Assembly (NCBI RefSeq): GCF_010993775.1
Contig: NZ_WOTO01000031.1
Span: 1-64,000, forward strand
Direction of reading: 5' to 3'
DNA: 64,000 nucleotides
From: Fodinicola feengrottensis
GTDB lineage: Bacteria > Actinomycetota > Actinomycetes > Mycobacteriales > HKI-0501
The notes beneath the pieces were generated by a model. The model saw nothing but the letters and a program-made list of their open reading frames with translations, made no database searches and was not told where the DNA came from. The number at the start of each line of letters is the position of its first letter. The stretch's first letter is position 1. The position numbers and the translations under genes are program-made. Shown here piece after piece: positions 40,268 to 50,017 of the stretch.

Positions 40268-40688
40268 ATGTCGCAACCAAACTTTTCCGCCACCTGGTCC
40301 CGGCTACCCACCCGCGGGCACGCAGTATCAGCAGCATGGACAGCCGGCCGGGTTCGCGCAGCCGCCGGCCGGTTTCCACCAGCCAGGCGGCTTCTCACAG
40401 CCGGACATCCTTGGGGCGTCCGGCCAGATCATTCCGTACGTTCCCGCTAAGCCGCGCGGCGTCAAATACGCGCTCTGGGTGGTGTTCAGCCTGGTCACGG
40501 TCCTTGCGTGCTTCGCAGCAGGCTATCTCGGCGGGGCCTGGTGGGCGAAGCAGCAGAACTTGGGCCCGGAAGCGGTGCTTCAGTACGGACCTATCGGCTC
40601 GATGGTGCTCGGTTTCAGCGGCATGGCCGTGTTCGGCTTTTTCCACGTCCGGGACACGCTGCGCCGATACCGGCAGCAGATGCGATGA
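40268..40688 (+). CDS. proline-rich membrane protein, paralogue 3, one frameshift
   Basis: About 140 residues. MSQPNF at the start is followed, after removal of one T from a T4 run (40281-40284), by PPPGPGYPPAGTQYQQHG, then two helices (VVFSLVTVLACFAAGYLGGA and MVLGFSGMAVFGFF) and a charged tail RDTLRRYRQQMR. The region before its ATG (CAACTCCCGTGGATGTCAG) resembles that before the next gene (CTCACTCCTTGGATGCCAG), showing tandem duplication. Confidence 0.7.
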
Positions 40689-40730
40689 CCGTCAAACCGT
40701 TGCGGGTTTCCCTCACTCCTTGGATGCCAG

Positions 40731-41203
40731 ATGTCGCAGCCGAACTTTCCTGAGCAGGACCCGAACTACCCGGCTTTCGGGGCACAGCCGTATCCGGCCG
40801 ACCCGTCCGCCGGCTATGCGCAGCCGCCGGGCGGCTTCCAGCCGAACCCGCCACCGCAGCCAGGCATGATGCCGTTCAGCCAGGTGATGGCACAGGCCAA
40901 CAACCGGGGCGCGGCAGCCAACCGGCGGACCACTCGCGGCGGGGCCCTCTCTGGGCGTTTTTCTCCCTCGCGATGGTGGTGGGTTTCTTCATCGGCGGCT
41001 ACTACTACGTGACCAGATTGTTCCTTGGCACCTACTACGGGACCCACCTGTTCGTCGGAGAGCTGAACTTCGCCGCCGACGACCTGCACGAGGTCTGTCT
41101 CGGCGGAGCGGCCGTGCTCGGCGTCTTCGCCCTGTCGTTCCTGGCCATCGTCAACCGAGTGCGGCGCTGGCTGCTCTGGCGATCTGGCGGTGGCCGGTTC
41201 TGA
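40731..41203 (+). CDS. proline-rich membrane protein, paralogue 4, one frameshift
   Basis: About 157 residues. MSQPNFPEQDPNYPAFGAQP starts a Pro-rich domain; at about 40945 a doubled CT (CCCTCTCTGGG) shifts the frame, and the restored sequence reads GALWAFFSLAMVVGFFIGGY. A second helix (GGAAVLGVFALSFLAIV) and basic tail follow. It ends 24 bases before the amidotransferase gene. Confidence 0.7.
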
Positions 41204-41227
41204 CCTCGGCGCGGGAAGTAGGGTTGG

Positions 41228-42091
41228 ATGCGTGACGACGAGCCCCCGCTGCTGGTGGTGGAGAACGACCCGAGCGACGGCCCCGGCCGGCTCGGTGACT
41301 GGTTGACCGGCGCCGGGCTGGAGCTCGATCTCGTACGCCCGCACGCCGGCGATCCGCTGCCCGCGGATCTGGCCGCACACAGCGGGATGCTGGTGCTCGG
41401 TGGCGCGCAGGACGCCTTCGCGACCCCTGATCCGGCCACGAAAACGCAGTGGTTCCCGGAGCTGTCGGCGCTGATGCGGACGGCCCGGCAGGACCGTCGG
41501 CCAGTGCTGGGAGTGTGTCTGGGCGGCCAGCTGGTCGCGCGCGCGTTTGGCGGCCGGGTGGCCCGCGCCGAGAACGGCGGCGACATTGGGCCGCGGCTGG
41601 TCGGCAAGCGCGACCGGGCTGAGAGCGACCCGCTGTTCGGTCCGATGCCGCTGGCCCCGGACGTGCTGCAGTTCCACACCGACGAAGTGGTGCTGCTCCC
41701 GCCGGACGCGGTGCTGCTGGCCGCCTCGCCGCGCTGCCCGCACGAGGCTTTCCGAGTCGGTGACCGGGTGTGGGGGCTGCAGTTTCATATCGAATGCGAC
41801 AAGGAGATGCTGGCCGGCTGGATCGCCGAAGACGCCGAGCGGGTTGCCGCGATTGGCTGGGAGCCGGACGAGTTGCTGGAACGGTTCGTCAGCGTGCTCG
41901 ATGACGTGCAGGAGGCGTGGCAGCCGTTCGCCGAGCGGTTCGCCGCGGTGGTCCGCGGCGAGCTGACGGCCGGCCGGCCCGGCCTGCCGATTCGGGCGCG
42001 GACCACTAGGCGACCGCGGTGCGCGGAGGTGGAGCGGCGCGACTTGCCAGATATGGGCTGTTGCGTACGGACCGAGCTGCCGACCTCCTGA
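41228..42091 (+). CDS. class I glutamine amidotransferase-like protein
   Basis: About 260-287 residues. GMLVLGGAQDAF precedes the nucleophile elbow VLGVCLGGQLVARAFGG (Cys), and the His-Glu pair lies in WGLQFHIECD. A free-standing type 1 GATase of the GMP synthase-like group, often next to glnE in actinobacteria. The frame runs to 42091, overlapping glnE by 73 bases; a TAG at about 42007 in another frame and the unlike C-terminal tail suggest that a small shift hides the real end near 42009. The acceptor of the released ammonia is unknown. Confidence 0.82.
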   Translation: MRDDEPPLLVVENDPSDGPGRLGDWLTGAGLELDLVRPHAGDPLPADLAAHSGMLVLGGAQDAFATPDPATKTQWFPELSALMRTARQDRRPVLGVCLGGQLVARAFGGRVARAENGGDIGPRLVGKRDRAESDPLFGPMPLAPDVLQFHTDEVVLLPPDAVLLAASPRCPHEAFRVGDRVWGLQFHIECDKEMLAGWIAEDAERVAAIGWEPDELLERFVSVLDDVQEAWQPFAERFAAVVRGELTAGRPGLPIRARTTRRPRCAEVERRDLPDMGCCVRTELPTS

Positions 42092-45048
42092 CCGGTGTGC
42101 CGTTGGGTTTGTGGGAGGCCGGCGCCGTCGTGGACAGCCCGGCTGAGGAGATCCTCGTCGTCGCGCTCGGCGGGGTCGGCGATCCGGACCTCGCGCTGCT
42201 GTCGTTGCACCGGCTCGCCACCGAGGATCCGGCCGTGCTGCCGGCGCTTCGCGAGGGCGCGGGATTGCGCCGCCGGCTGTTGGGTGTGCTGGGGGCGTCT
42301 TCGGCCTTCGGTGACCTGATCGCGGCCCGCCCGCAGCTCTGGCACGAGCTGACCGACCCCGGCGCGTACGCACACCGCCCAGCCACTGGCGAGCTCGTTG
42401 CCGGTCTGCTCGGGGCGGTGGGCGCGAAGATCGCCGACGGACCGACCACCGGTACGAGTGGTGCGCATGCCACTGTGATCGGGCCGGCCGCGGTGCCTGG
42501 CTCTGCGCAACGAATACCAGCGCCGGCTGCTCTGTCTGGCCGCTCGGGACATCACCGGCGCCTCCAGCATGGACGAGGTGTCGGCGGAGCTCGCGGACCT
42601 CGCCGACGCGTTGTTGCAGGCCGCCTTGTCGGTTGCCGCCGCCACCCACCCTGCCGGCCGGTCGGCCGCCGGCCCGGCTGGCGGTGGTGGCGATGGGCAA
42701 ATGCGGCGGCCTCGAGCTCAACTACGTCAGTGACGTCGACGTGCTTTTCGTTGCCGAGCCAGCCGATCCGGACGGCGACTGCGAGGGCGCGCTGCGGACC
42801 GCGACCACGCTGGCCAGCAGCATGATGCGGATCTGCCAGCAGGCCGCCTGGCCGGTGGACGCGGCGCTGCGGCCAGAGGGCAAGGACGGCCCGCTGGTGC
42901 GTACGCTCGCGAGCCACCAGGCCTATTACCAGAAATGGGCCCGCACGTGGGAGTTCCAGGCGCTGCTGAAGGCCCGGCCGGCGGCCGGTGACCTGGCGCT
43001 GGGCGGCGAGTGGCTGGGCATCGTGTCGCCGCTGGTCTGGAAGGCGGCGGATGCGGACGGGGTGGTCGCGGACGTGCGGGCGATGCGCCGCCGGGTCGTC
43101 GATCACCTGCCCAGCGCGGAGGCCGCCAAGGAGATCAAGCTCGGCCCCGGCGGGTTGCGGGACATTGAGTTCGCCGTTCAGTTGCTGCAGCTGGTGCACG
43201 GTCGTACGGACCCGGAAATCCGCAGTGGCAACACGTTGGAAGCGCTGGCCAAGCTGCGTGCGGGCGGCTATGTCGGGCTGGCCGACGGGACCGCGATGGG
43301 GGAGGCCTACAGGTTCCTCCGGACCGTCGAGCACCGGCTGCAGTTGCAGCGGCTTCGGCGTACCCACCGGATCCCGGACGACGACGATGGCGTGCGCTGG
43401 CTGGCCCGGTCGCTGGGCATCATGGGCTCGGCCGAGAAGGGACCGGTTGAGGCCTTCCTCGCGCAGTGGGCGCAGGTGGCCAGGCTGGTCCGCCAACTGC
43501 CGAAAAACTGTTCTACCGGCCGTTGCTGGAGGCGGTCGCGCGGGTGCCGTCGGACGCGTACAGGCTGAGCCCGGAGGCGGCCCGCGACCGGCTCGGCGTG
43601 CTCGGTTTCACTGACCCAGCCGGTGCGTTGCGGCACGTCGAGGCGCTGACCACCGGCGTCAGCCGGACGGCCGCGATCCAGCGGACCCTGCTGCCGGCGA
43701 TGCTCTTCACCTTCGCGGACTCGCCCGACCCGGACGCCGGTCTGCTCGCGTACCGGAAAGTGTCCGAGTTGCTGGGCCGTACGCCGTGGTATCTGCGGCT
43801 GCTGCGGGACAGCGGCCCGGTGGCGCAGCGGACCGCGCAACTGCTCGGCGCCAGCCGGTATGTGGCGGATCTGCTGTCCCGCGACCCGGAGGCCCTGCAG
43901 CTGCTGGCCGACGACAACGAGCTGAAGCCGCGCAGCTTCGAAACATTGCTGACCTCGATGACCGGTGCGGCCGCCCGGTCGGTCGAGCCGGTGGCCGCGG
44001 TGTGCCGCCGCGGTGCGTACGCTCCGGCGCCGTGAGCTGCTGCGGATCGCGTGCGCGGATGTGTTGCGGTTGCTCGATGTCCGGGAAGTCGGGCAGGCGC
44101 TCTCGGACGTTTCGGACGCGGTGTTGGCGGCCACCTTGCAGGCGGCGATCCGCGGCGTGACCGCCGAGCGCGGTGAGCCGTTGCCAGCCCGGATCGCGAT
44201 CATCGCGCTCGGCCGCCTCGGCGGGCAGGAAATCGGATATTCGTCCGACGCCGACGTGCTTTTCGTGCACGAGCCGGACGAGGGCGTGGCCGACGCGGAC
44301 GCGGCTCGCGCCGCGATCGCTGTCGCGGAACGGGTGCAGCGGCTGCTCGCGGCCCGCTCGGTCGATCCACCGCTGACCGTCGACGCGGGCTTGCGACCGG
44401 AAGGCCGGCAGGGCCCGTTGTCGCGGAGCCTCGCGTCGTACGAGGCCTATTACCGCCGCTGGTCCAGCGTCTGGGAGGCGCAGGCGCTGTTGCGTGCCCG
44501 GTCGCCGCCGGCGATGCCGAAGTCGGCGAGCGACTGCTGTGGATCGCCGACGATTTGCGTTACCCGGTCGGAGGCCTGGATCAGGCCGGTGTCACCGAAA
44601 TTCGCAGGCTGAAGGCCCGAGTCAATGCCGAGCGGCTGCCCCGCGGCGCCGATCCGACCACCCACACCAAACTCGGCCGGGGTGGCCTGGGCGACATCGA
44701 GTGGACCATCCAGCTCGTCCAGATGCAGCATGCCCGCGCGGTCCACGACCTGCGCTCAACGTCCACATTGGACGCTCTACAGGCCGCCGCCGAAGCCGGC
44801 CTGATCGCGCACCACTGCGCCGCCGACATGATCACCGCCTGGCGGCTGGCCACTCGCGTACGCAACGCTCTGATGCTGGTCCGCGGCCGCCCGTCCGACC
44901 AACTTCCGCGCTATGGGCCCGATCTGGCCGGCGTGGCGTGGGTCGTCGACCGGGAAACCGACGATCCTCAGTCCTTCGTCGACTCCTACCTCGCACCACC
45001 CCGCCCCGCCGCGCCCGCCGCGCGGTGGAGGACATCTTCGGCGCCTAA
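42019..45048 (+). CDS. glnE: glutamine synthetase adenylyltransferase/adenylyl-removing enzyme, about six frameshifts
   Basis: About 1000 residues. Bifunctional enzyme that attaches AMP to, and removes it from, a Tyr of glutamine synthetase in response to nitrogen state. Two nucleotidyltransferase domains are visible: AMGKCGGLELNYVSDVDVLF with EIKLGPGGLRDIEFAVQLLQ in the first half, and ALGRLGGQEIGYSSDADVLF with KLGRGGLGDIEWTIQLVQM in the second. Shifts fall near 42480, 42655, 43503 (A5), 44010, 44505 and 45010; the protein ends RRAVEDIFGA at 45048. GTG 42019 is the likely start (RLARYGLLRTDRAADLLTG follows). It belongs with glnA upstream. Confidence 0.93.
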
Positions 45049-45060
45049 CCTCCCTCTTTC

Positions 45061-45350
45061 GTGCGACCAGCAGGCTGGCGGTTGTCGTGTGTAGGTGATC
45101 TGTGGTTGTCGGCTCGTCGTCGCTTGCCGGTGTGAGTCCGGTCCGGGTAGCTGCCAGGTGGCCCGATAGCAGACTGGTGGCTGGGTCTGGAAACGGGTCT
45201 GGTCGAAGCCCAGTGTCGAAAGCCCTTTGGGGTGGGTAAAGGGAGTGCCGAGCCCCCGAAGTCAGGGTGACGGCCAGGGAAGGCGCTGAAGACCTGGATG
45301 TGCCGGCGCTGAAGAACCTCGACAAGCTCAGTTTCCCTTACAGGACAGGC
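45061..45350 (+). mobile_element. truncated group II intron-like RNA segment, 5' domain only
   Basis: The segment opens with GTGCGAC, matching the group II intron 5' consensus GTGYG, 13 bases after the glnE stop. It is non-coding and highly structured, with GCCGGTGTGAGTCCGGTC, CGAAGCCCAGTGTCGAAAGC and GAGTGCCGAGCCCCCGAAG resembling domain I of actinobacterial introns as I know them. No reverse transcriptase frame and no 3' domain V/VI are seen, so only a 5' fragment of about 290 bases remains. The right end is not defined. It marks the left edge of the GntR/YdcF/radical SAM/CYTH island. Confidence 0.5.
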
Positions 45351-45401
45351 AATCCCGTGCATTACACGCCGGTGGCCCGCAGTCGGCACGAAACACCTGG
45401 G

Positions 45402-46064
45402 CTAGGGCAGGATTCGGCTGGTGAAGCCGGCGTCGCGAAGGCGCTCGTAAGCCGCTTGGACGTGCTCGGGAATGTCCTGGGCGACTGCGAATCCTTGATG
45501 GGCGTGGACGGTGATGATGCGTTGGGTGTCGCCGACGAGCATGTCGATGACGCGTTTGGTGTCCCCGATGGCCGCGATGTAGTCGGTGAGCGGCATTTTC
45601 TCGGATGAGCAGATGATGTCCAGCCCGGACCATTGTCTTTTCGCAGTGGCGTAGGCGCGGCGTTGTTGGTAGGGCCGGCTGACCACGATCGCCGAGCGGA
45701 CCTGGATATCCAGTTGTTTCAGCAGAGCACGGGTTAGGGTGAAGTTCTCGCCGGTGTTGCGGGCTTTGGTTTCGATGAGGATGGCGTTGTCGGGTACGCC
45801 GAGTTCCAGTGCGTGTTCGCGGTAGTGGACGGCTTCGCCGCGCGGGAATCGTTCGATGGTTGTCGGGGCGTTGGCGCCGGTGAAGACGATCCGCGGGAAC
45901 AGTCCCTGGTCGAACAGTTGCGCGGTGTGGGTGGCGACGCCGAGGTCATGGCTGCCCAGTCCGATGGCGATGTCGGCGGGTCGCAGCTGGTGGCCGAGTT
46001 GGTGGTAGTCCCACAGGGTTTCCACGTCGGCGTACTGCTCGGCGGTCAGCTCGGGTGCTGGCAT
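45402..46064 (-). CDS. YdcF-family (DUF218) protein
   Basis: 220 residues. IAIGLGSHDLGVATHTAQLF, FPRIVFTGANAP, ILIETKARNTGENFTLTRAL and AIVVSRPYQQRRAYATAKRQ follow the YdcF/SanA pattern, with the conserved E-T-x-A-x-N-T stretch. No membrane segment, so it is the soluble type; E. coli YdcF binds S-adenosylmethionine. It is the second gene of the GntR operon (23-base gap) and faces a radical SAM gene across the shared promoter. Confidence 0.85.
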   Translation of the reverse strand: MPAPELTAEQYADVETLWDYHQLGHQLRPADIAIGLGSHDLGVATHTAQLFDQGLFPRIVFTGANAPTTIERFPRGEAVHYREHALELGVPDNAILIETKARNTGENFTLTRALLKQLDIQVRSAIVVSRPYQQRRAYATAKRQWSGLDIICSSEKMPLTDYIAAIGDTKRVIDMLVGDTQRIITVHAHQGFAVAQDIPEHVQAAYERLRDAGFTSRILP

Positions 46065-46087
46065 GGCGATGGATGTCCTCGCGGCGG

Positions 46088-46855
46088 TCAGTCGGGGAGT
46101 TGAAAGTTGTACGTCCAGGAGAATCGGCTGGCCGCGTGGATTCCGCGGGCGAATTCGATGATCTGATCGTCGATGGTGTACGTGCGTCGTTCCAGGACGA
46201 CCACCGGTTCCCCTGCGGGGAGTTTGAGTTGTTCGCCCTCGCTGGGAACTGGCATGCGCGCGTGCAGGCTTTCGGTGATGTGGTGTGGTTCTAGCCCCTG
46301 CAATGTGAGCACTGCGAAGCCGCCGCCGCGTCCCGCTGGTCCTGGTGTCGGGTTCACCAGTGGTGTTCCTTCGACGTGTGCGGGAAGGTAGTAGCTGGTG
46401 AGCGTGTGGGTGGGTGATCCGTCGTCGAGGATGAGTCGCGCTCGCTCGTACACCGGGGAGCCCGGCGGGATCGCGAACGCGGCGGCCACCTCGGCGTCGG
46501 CTTCGACCTGGTGGACAGTCTGGGTCTGGTCAGTTGGTCGCCAGGTGCGCCCGGACGCCTCGCGATCAGCGGCGAAAGCAACAACGTCGCCGAACTTCCA
46601 CTTGTGTTTGGCGTAGCGTTCAACGCCAAGCCTGCGCATTGGCGGCCGATCGCGTACGACAGTGCCTCGGCGCCGGACGGGCGTCACTAGACCTTCAGCC
46701 TCCAGCAGCCCGACGGCCTTGCGTACCGTGCCGATGTTGACGCCGAACCTCAACGCCAACTCCTCCTGCTTGGGCAGCGTCGCTCCTGGCTCGTATTCGC
46801 CGTTGAGAATCCTGCCGCGCAACGTCTGCGCGAGCTCCCGGTAGCCCGTGGCCAC
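46088..46855 (-). CDS. GntR-family regulator with UTRA domain
   Basis: 255 residues. Winged helix (ELAQTLRGRILNGEYEPGAT, then LALRFGVNIGTVRKAVGLLE) followed by a UTRA ligand domain (about residues 95-245, including GSPVYERARLILDDGSP and VVLERRTYTIDDQIIEF). GTG 46855 has AAGGGG upstream. It is divergent from the radical SAM gene; an inverted repeat TAGCTCTATTG...CAATAGAGCTA in the spacer is its probable operator. The ligand is presumably linked to the product or substrate of the island. Confidence 0.9.
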   Translation of the reverse strand: MATGYRELAQTLRGRILNGEYEPGATLPKQEELALRFGVNIGTVRKAVGLLEAEGLVTPVRRRGTVVRDRPPMRRLGVERYAKHKWKFGDVVAFAADREASGRTWRPTDQTQTVHQVEADAEVAAAFAIPPGSPVYERARLILDDGSPTHTLTSYYLPAHVEGTPLVNPTPGPAGRGGGFAVLTLQGLEPHHITESLHARMPVPSEGEQLKLPAGEPVVVLERRTYTIDDQIIEFARGIHAASRFSWTYNFQLPD

Positions 46856-47051
46856 TGCATCCCCTTATCTACCCAACTCATTTAACCAGATAACGATACC
46901 TGTAACCCATGTGTGCCACGCCGACCAGCATATACAGCTAGCTCTATTGACTTCACTTATCCATGATGATGCAATAGAGCTACATCTATTGCATCTGACG
47001 TGAGTCGGTTCTCCAGGCTTGCGTGCGGTCATCGCTAGGGATGGTGAACCT
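46856..47051. promoter_or_regulatory. AT-rich divergent promoter with inverted-repeat operator
   Basis: This spacer is much richer in A and T than the surroundings. A perfect 11-base inverted repeat, TAGCTCTATTG (46939-46949) and CAATAGAGCTA (46972-46982), with a third partial site ACATCTATTGCAT just downstream, makes a likely operator for the GntR protein controlling both directions. Confidence 0.7.
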
Positions 47052-48196
47052 GTGGACGACTTACCCGTACATGTCGACGTGGACCGCACACTTCGTGTCA
47101 AGGTGATCGACGCATGCGGCTTGACGTGCACGTTCTGCCACAACGAGGGAACACCGGTGGTCGCCGACAATCTCGGCAACCGCACCGGCGCCTTTACTGA
47201 CGGTGGCAGGTCGGGCCGGCGGTCGATCTATCTCGGGTCCAACGGGGCGCGTTTCCTGCCAGCGACGGTCGGGCCGACGCGGGAGTTCGCGACCGCTCTG
47301 GGGGGGTGCTGCGTGACAGGTTGGACCTTCGCGAGCTTCATCTCACCGGCGGGGAACCCACGCTGCATCCCGGCTTGGACCAGGTCATCACGTCGCTCGC
47401 TCGCGAGGTCGGCTTCGGGGTGGCGATGACCTCCAACGGCGAGAACGGGGCCCGAGTGCTGCCGGCGTGTGCGGCGGCGGGCCTGAAACGGGTGAACTTC
47501 TCGATCTTCGGCACCACCGCAGTGGAGTTGGCGCAGGTCCAGGACGATCGATACCGTGACGCCACCCGTGCCGAACGCAAGATCCACGCGCTCCGCCGCT
47601 CCATCGAGACAGCACTCAGCGCGGGCATCGACGCCCGAGCCAACATCGTCGTACCGGACTCCACCCATATCCCGCGCGTACTGAGGCTGCTGTGCGACTA
47701 CTCCGAACGGCTCTCCGTGCGGCTGCTGAACTCCCTGGACGCCGGCACCAAATCTTTGCAGGCCATCGACGCGGTCCTTGACCAGGTGCATGCAGAACCC
47801 GAAGCGCATTACGTCACCGCGGGCGCGTCGGGGTGGCGCACGCGATACCGGCTGCCAACCGGCAGGGCGATCTGGGTGAAGCGAATCCGATCCGTACGGC
47901 TGCCGCAGACATGCACCGGATGCCGATTCAACAACCCGACCGACTGTCAGGAGGGCTACTACGGTGTCCGGCTCTACCGAGACCGCGCCGGCGGATTCCA
48001 AGTGGGCGTCTGTATCCAGCGGATGGACCTCTGCATGCGCGTCGAACAGTTCGCGACCAGCAGCCTGCGCGATGAGATCATGACCCTGCGACAAGACGAA
48101 TACACCTCATGGACCAGACACTCACCACACCCGGGAGACAGTGCATGGCCACCGAGTTCGAAGCCAAGGTCCTCGACATCGACCCAGACGAGATGA
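47052..48196 (+). CDS. radical SAM protein with auxiliary cysteine cluster, one frameshift
   Basis: About 380 residues. The SAM iron-sulfur motif is DACGLTCTFCHNEG (CxxxCxxC); LHLTGGEPTLHPGLDQVI is the GGEP SAM-binding loop; TSNGENGARV and VNFSIFGTT continue the MoaA-like barrel. The C-terminus has Cys in QTCTGCRFNNPTDCQEG and VGVCIQRMDLC, probably a second iron-sulfur cluster. The frame breaks in the G7 run 47300-47306 (one G to spare). GTG 47052 is my start; an in-frame TTG at 47019 would add 11 residues. The end overlaps the CYTH gene by 52 bases. MoaA relatives rearrange nucleotides or modify peptides; the substrate here is unknown. Confidence 0.82.
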
Positions 48197-48684
48197 CCGC
48201 GCGCATCCTGGTTGCCGGCGGAACCCTGACGCGAGCCATCACCACCATGCGACGCTACGTCTACGACATCGATCCCACCGACGCCACCCGATGGATCCGC
48301 CTACGTGACAACGGAAACCAGACAACGCTCACAGTCAAAGAAATCCGCAACGACAACATCGACGGCACCGATGAAACCGAAATCGTGGTCAACGACTTCG
48401 CCACCACGAACCTCCTGCTGGAGAAGCTCGGATTCAACGCCAAGTCGTATCAAGAAAACCGCCGCACAAGCTTCGCCTTCGGCCACGCCCAACTCGAAAT
48501 CGACCAATGGCCACTCATCCCGCCATACCTCGAAATCGAGAGCACCTCACCCGAAGAAGTCATTGCTACTGCCCGCAAGCTGGCAATCGGCGAGGAACAA
48601 CTCACCGGCGAAAACACCGTCAAGGTATACGCACGACACCACATCAATCTCGCCGATATCAAGGAACTACGCTTCCCAAACTGA
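48145..48684 (+). CDS. CYTH-domain protein (class IV adenylyl cyclase/triphosphatase type)
   Basis: 179 residues from ATG 48145; an ATG at 48109 would add 12. TEFEAKVLDID carries the ExExK signature; RWIRLRDNG, LTVKEIRND, TDETEIVV, KSYQENRRTSF, LEIDQWP and YLEIESTS supply the acidic and basic residues lining the triphosphate tunnel. CYTH enzymes act on ATP, thiamine triphosphate or inorganic triphosphate. It is co-directional with, and overlaps, the radical SAM gene. Codon use is poorer in GC than neighbours, suggesting acquisition. Confidence 0.85.
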   Translation: MATEFEAKVLDIDPDEMTARILVAGGTLTRAITTMRRYVYDIDPTDATRWIRLRDNGNQTTLTVKEIRNDNIDGTDETEIVVNDFATTNLLLEKLGFNAKSYQENRRTSFAFGHAQLEIDQWPLIPPYLEIESTSPEEVIATARKLAIGEEQLTGENTVKVYARHHINLADIKELRFPN

Positions 48685-48765
48685 GCATCGCTACCGCCAC
48701 CCGCCTCGGTAGAGGACTATACAAACCGGCGGGCAAGGACCTAACCCCTTCTCGAACTCGACAAG

Positions 48766-48793
48766 GTGGTAGTCGCCGATTGATGACTACCAA
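48766..48793. terminator. hairpin terminator between convergent genes
   Basis: GGTAGTC (48768-48774) and GACTACC (48785-48791) form a stem with a ten-base loop, followed by AAAA. It lies between the CYTH stop (plus) and the FAD oxidoreductase stop (minus). Confidence 0.6.
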
Positions 48794-48803
48794 AACGTCA
48801 AGT

Positions 48804-50016
48804 TCATGAAGTCAAGGCGTAGTAATTCTCGTAGACCGCGCGTGCCTTGGTCTGCGCATCGGTCCAGTCGAAGGTGTTGGGCAGGAATCGGGCCGGGCTA
48901 AGGGATTGCACGTACGGTGACGGGTCTGGCCGCATGCTTTCCATGACGTATTCCGCTAAACCCGCCGATCCGGAGACGCCGTGGGCGTTGCAGGCGGCCG
49001 CCATCACGAAGCCTCGTACGCCCGGCACCGGGCCGACGACGAAGCGGCCGTCCGGCGCGAACGCTGGCCAGCCGCGGAAAACCTCGGCCACCCTGAGCTG
49101 CGAAGCGCCCGGCACGACCGTCTCGAGGTCGGTGGCGAAGCCGGTCAACACGTCCCAGTCGGGCTCGATCGGGACGACCGGATCTCGTCGCGGGTCACGG
49201 CTGAGCGCCCGCGCTTCCCACCCACCACACAAAACTGACCGCAACTCGGCTCTTACGTACAAGTGAAGGTCCGGAATCCGCAGGACCGGCAGGTCCGGCG
49301 ACCAACCGGGTGTCGGCGTACTGACGAAGTATTCGTGCCGGACTGGGATAATCGGCAGGTCGACGCCGATCATGGCGGCGAGTCCGGCGGCCCATGGCCC
49401 GGCCGCGTTGATCACCAGGTCGGTCCGAATGTCGCCCGCGCTCGTACGCAATCCTTCGACGACCCCGTCTCGTACGTCTACACCGGTCACTGTCGTTGTG
49501 TGGACAGAACGTGACGCCGAGATCGCGGGCGGCTCTTGCGTACGCGGTGGTCAAACTGTGTGGCTGGAGATAGCCATCGGTTGGACACCACAGTGCCGCG
49601 CGGATGGCGGTGGTGTCCAGCAAGGGAAACCGGTCGGTGACCTGGGCGTTGGACAGGAATTCCGTTTCCAGCCCGGCCGACCGCGCGATCGCCGCCATCC
49701 GCTCGAACTCGGCGGCCCGGTCGGCGGTCAAGGCGATCCGGATGCTGCCGGTCTGCCGCCAATCCGGTGGATAACCAGTCTCCTTCTCCAACCGGGAAAA
49801 CAAGTTGACAGAAGCCATCGCCAACCGGGTCCGGTCCACAGTGGACCTCACCTGGCCGACCAACCCGGCGGCCTGCCCAGTGGTCGCCTCGGCGACATCG
49901 TGGGACTCGATCACCTGCACGTCTTTCCAGCCGGCGCGGGCGAGGTGCAAGGCCACCGCGCATCCCACCGCGCCGGCACCGACGATGGTGGTCGCCGCGT
50001 CCGTCGGTTTTGACAC
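48804..50016 (-). CDS. FAD-dependent amine oxidoreductase (DAO/sarcosine oxidase beta type), one frameshift
   Basis: About 400 residues of the DAO fold. The FAD motif is ATTIVGAGAVGCAVALHLA; TTGQAAGLVGQVRS and DLVINAAGPWAAGLAAMIGV follow, and the C-terminus PDGRFVVGPVPGVRGFVMAA is typical of sarcosine/glycine oxidases. The break is near 49505. GTG 50016 lies one base after the stop of the larger dehydrogenase gene, so it is the last gene of that operon. Probably oxidises an N-methyl glycine or similar secondary amine. Confidence 0.83.
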
Positions 50017-50017
50017 G

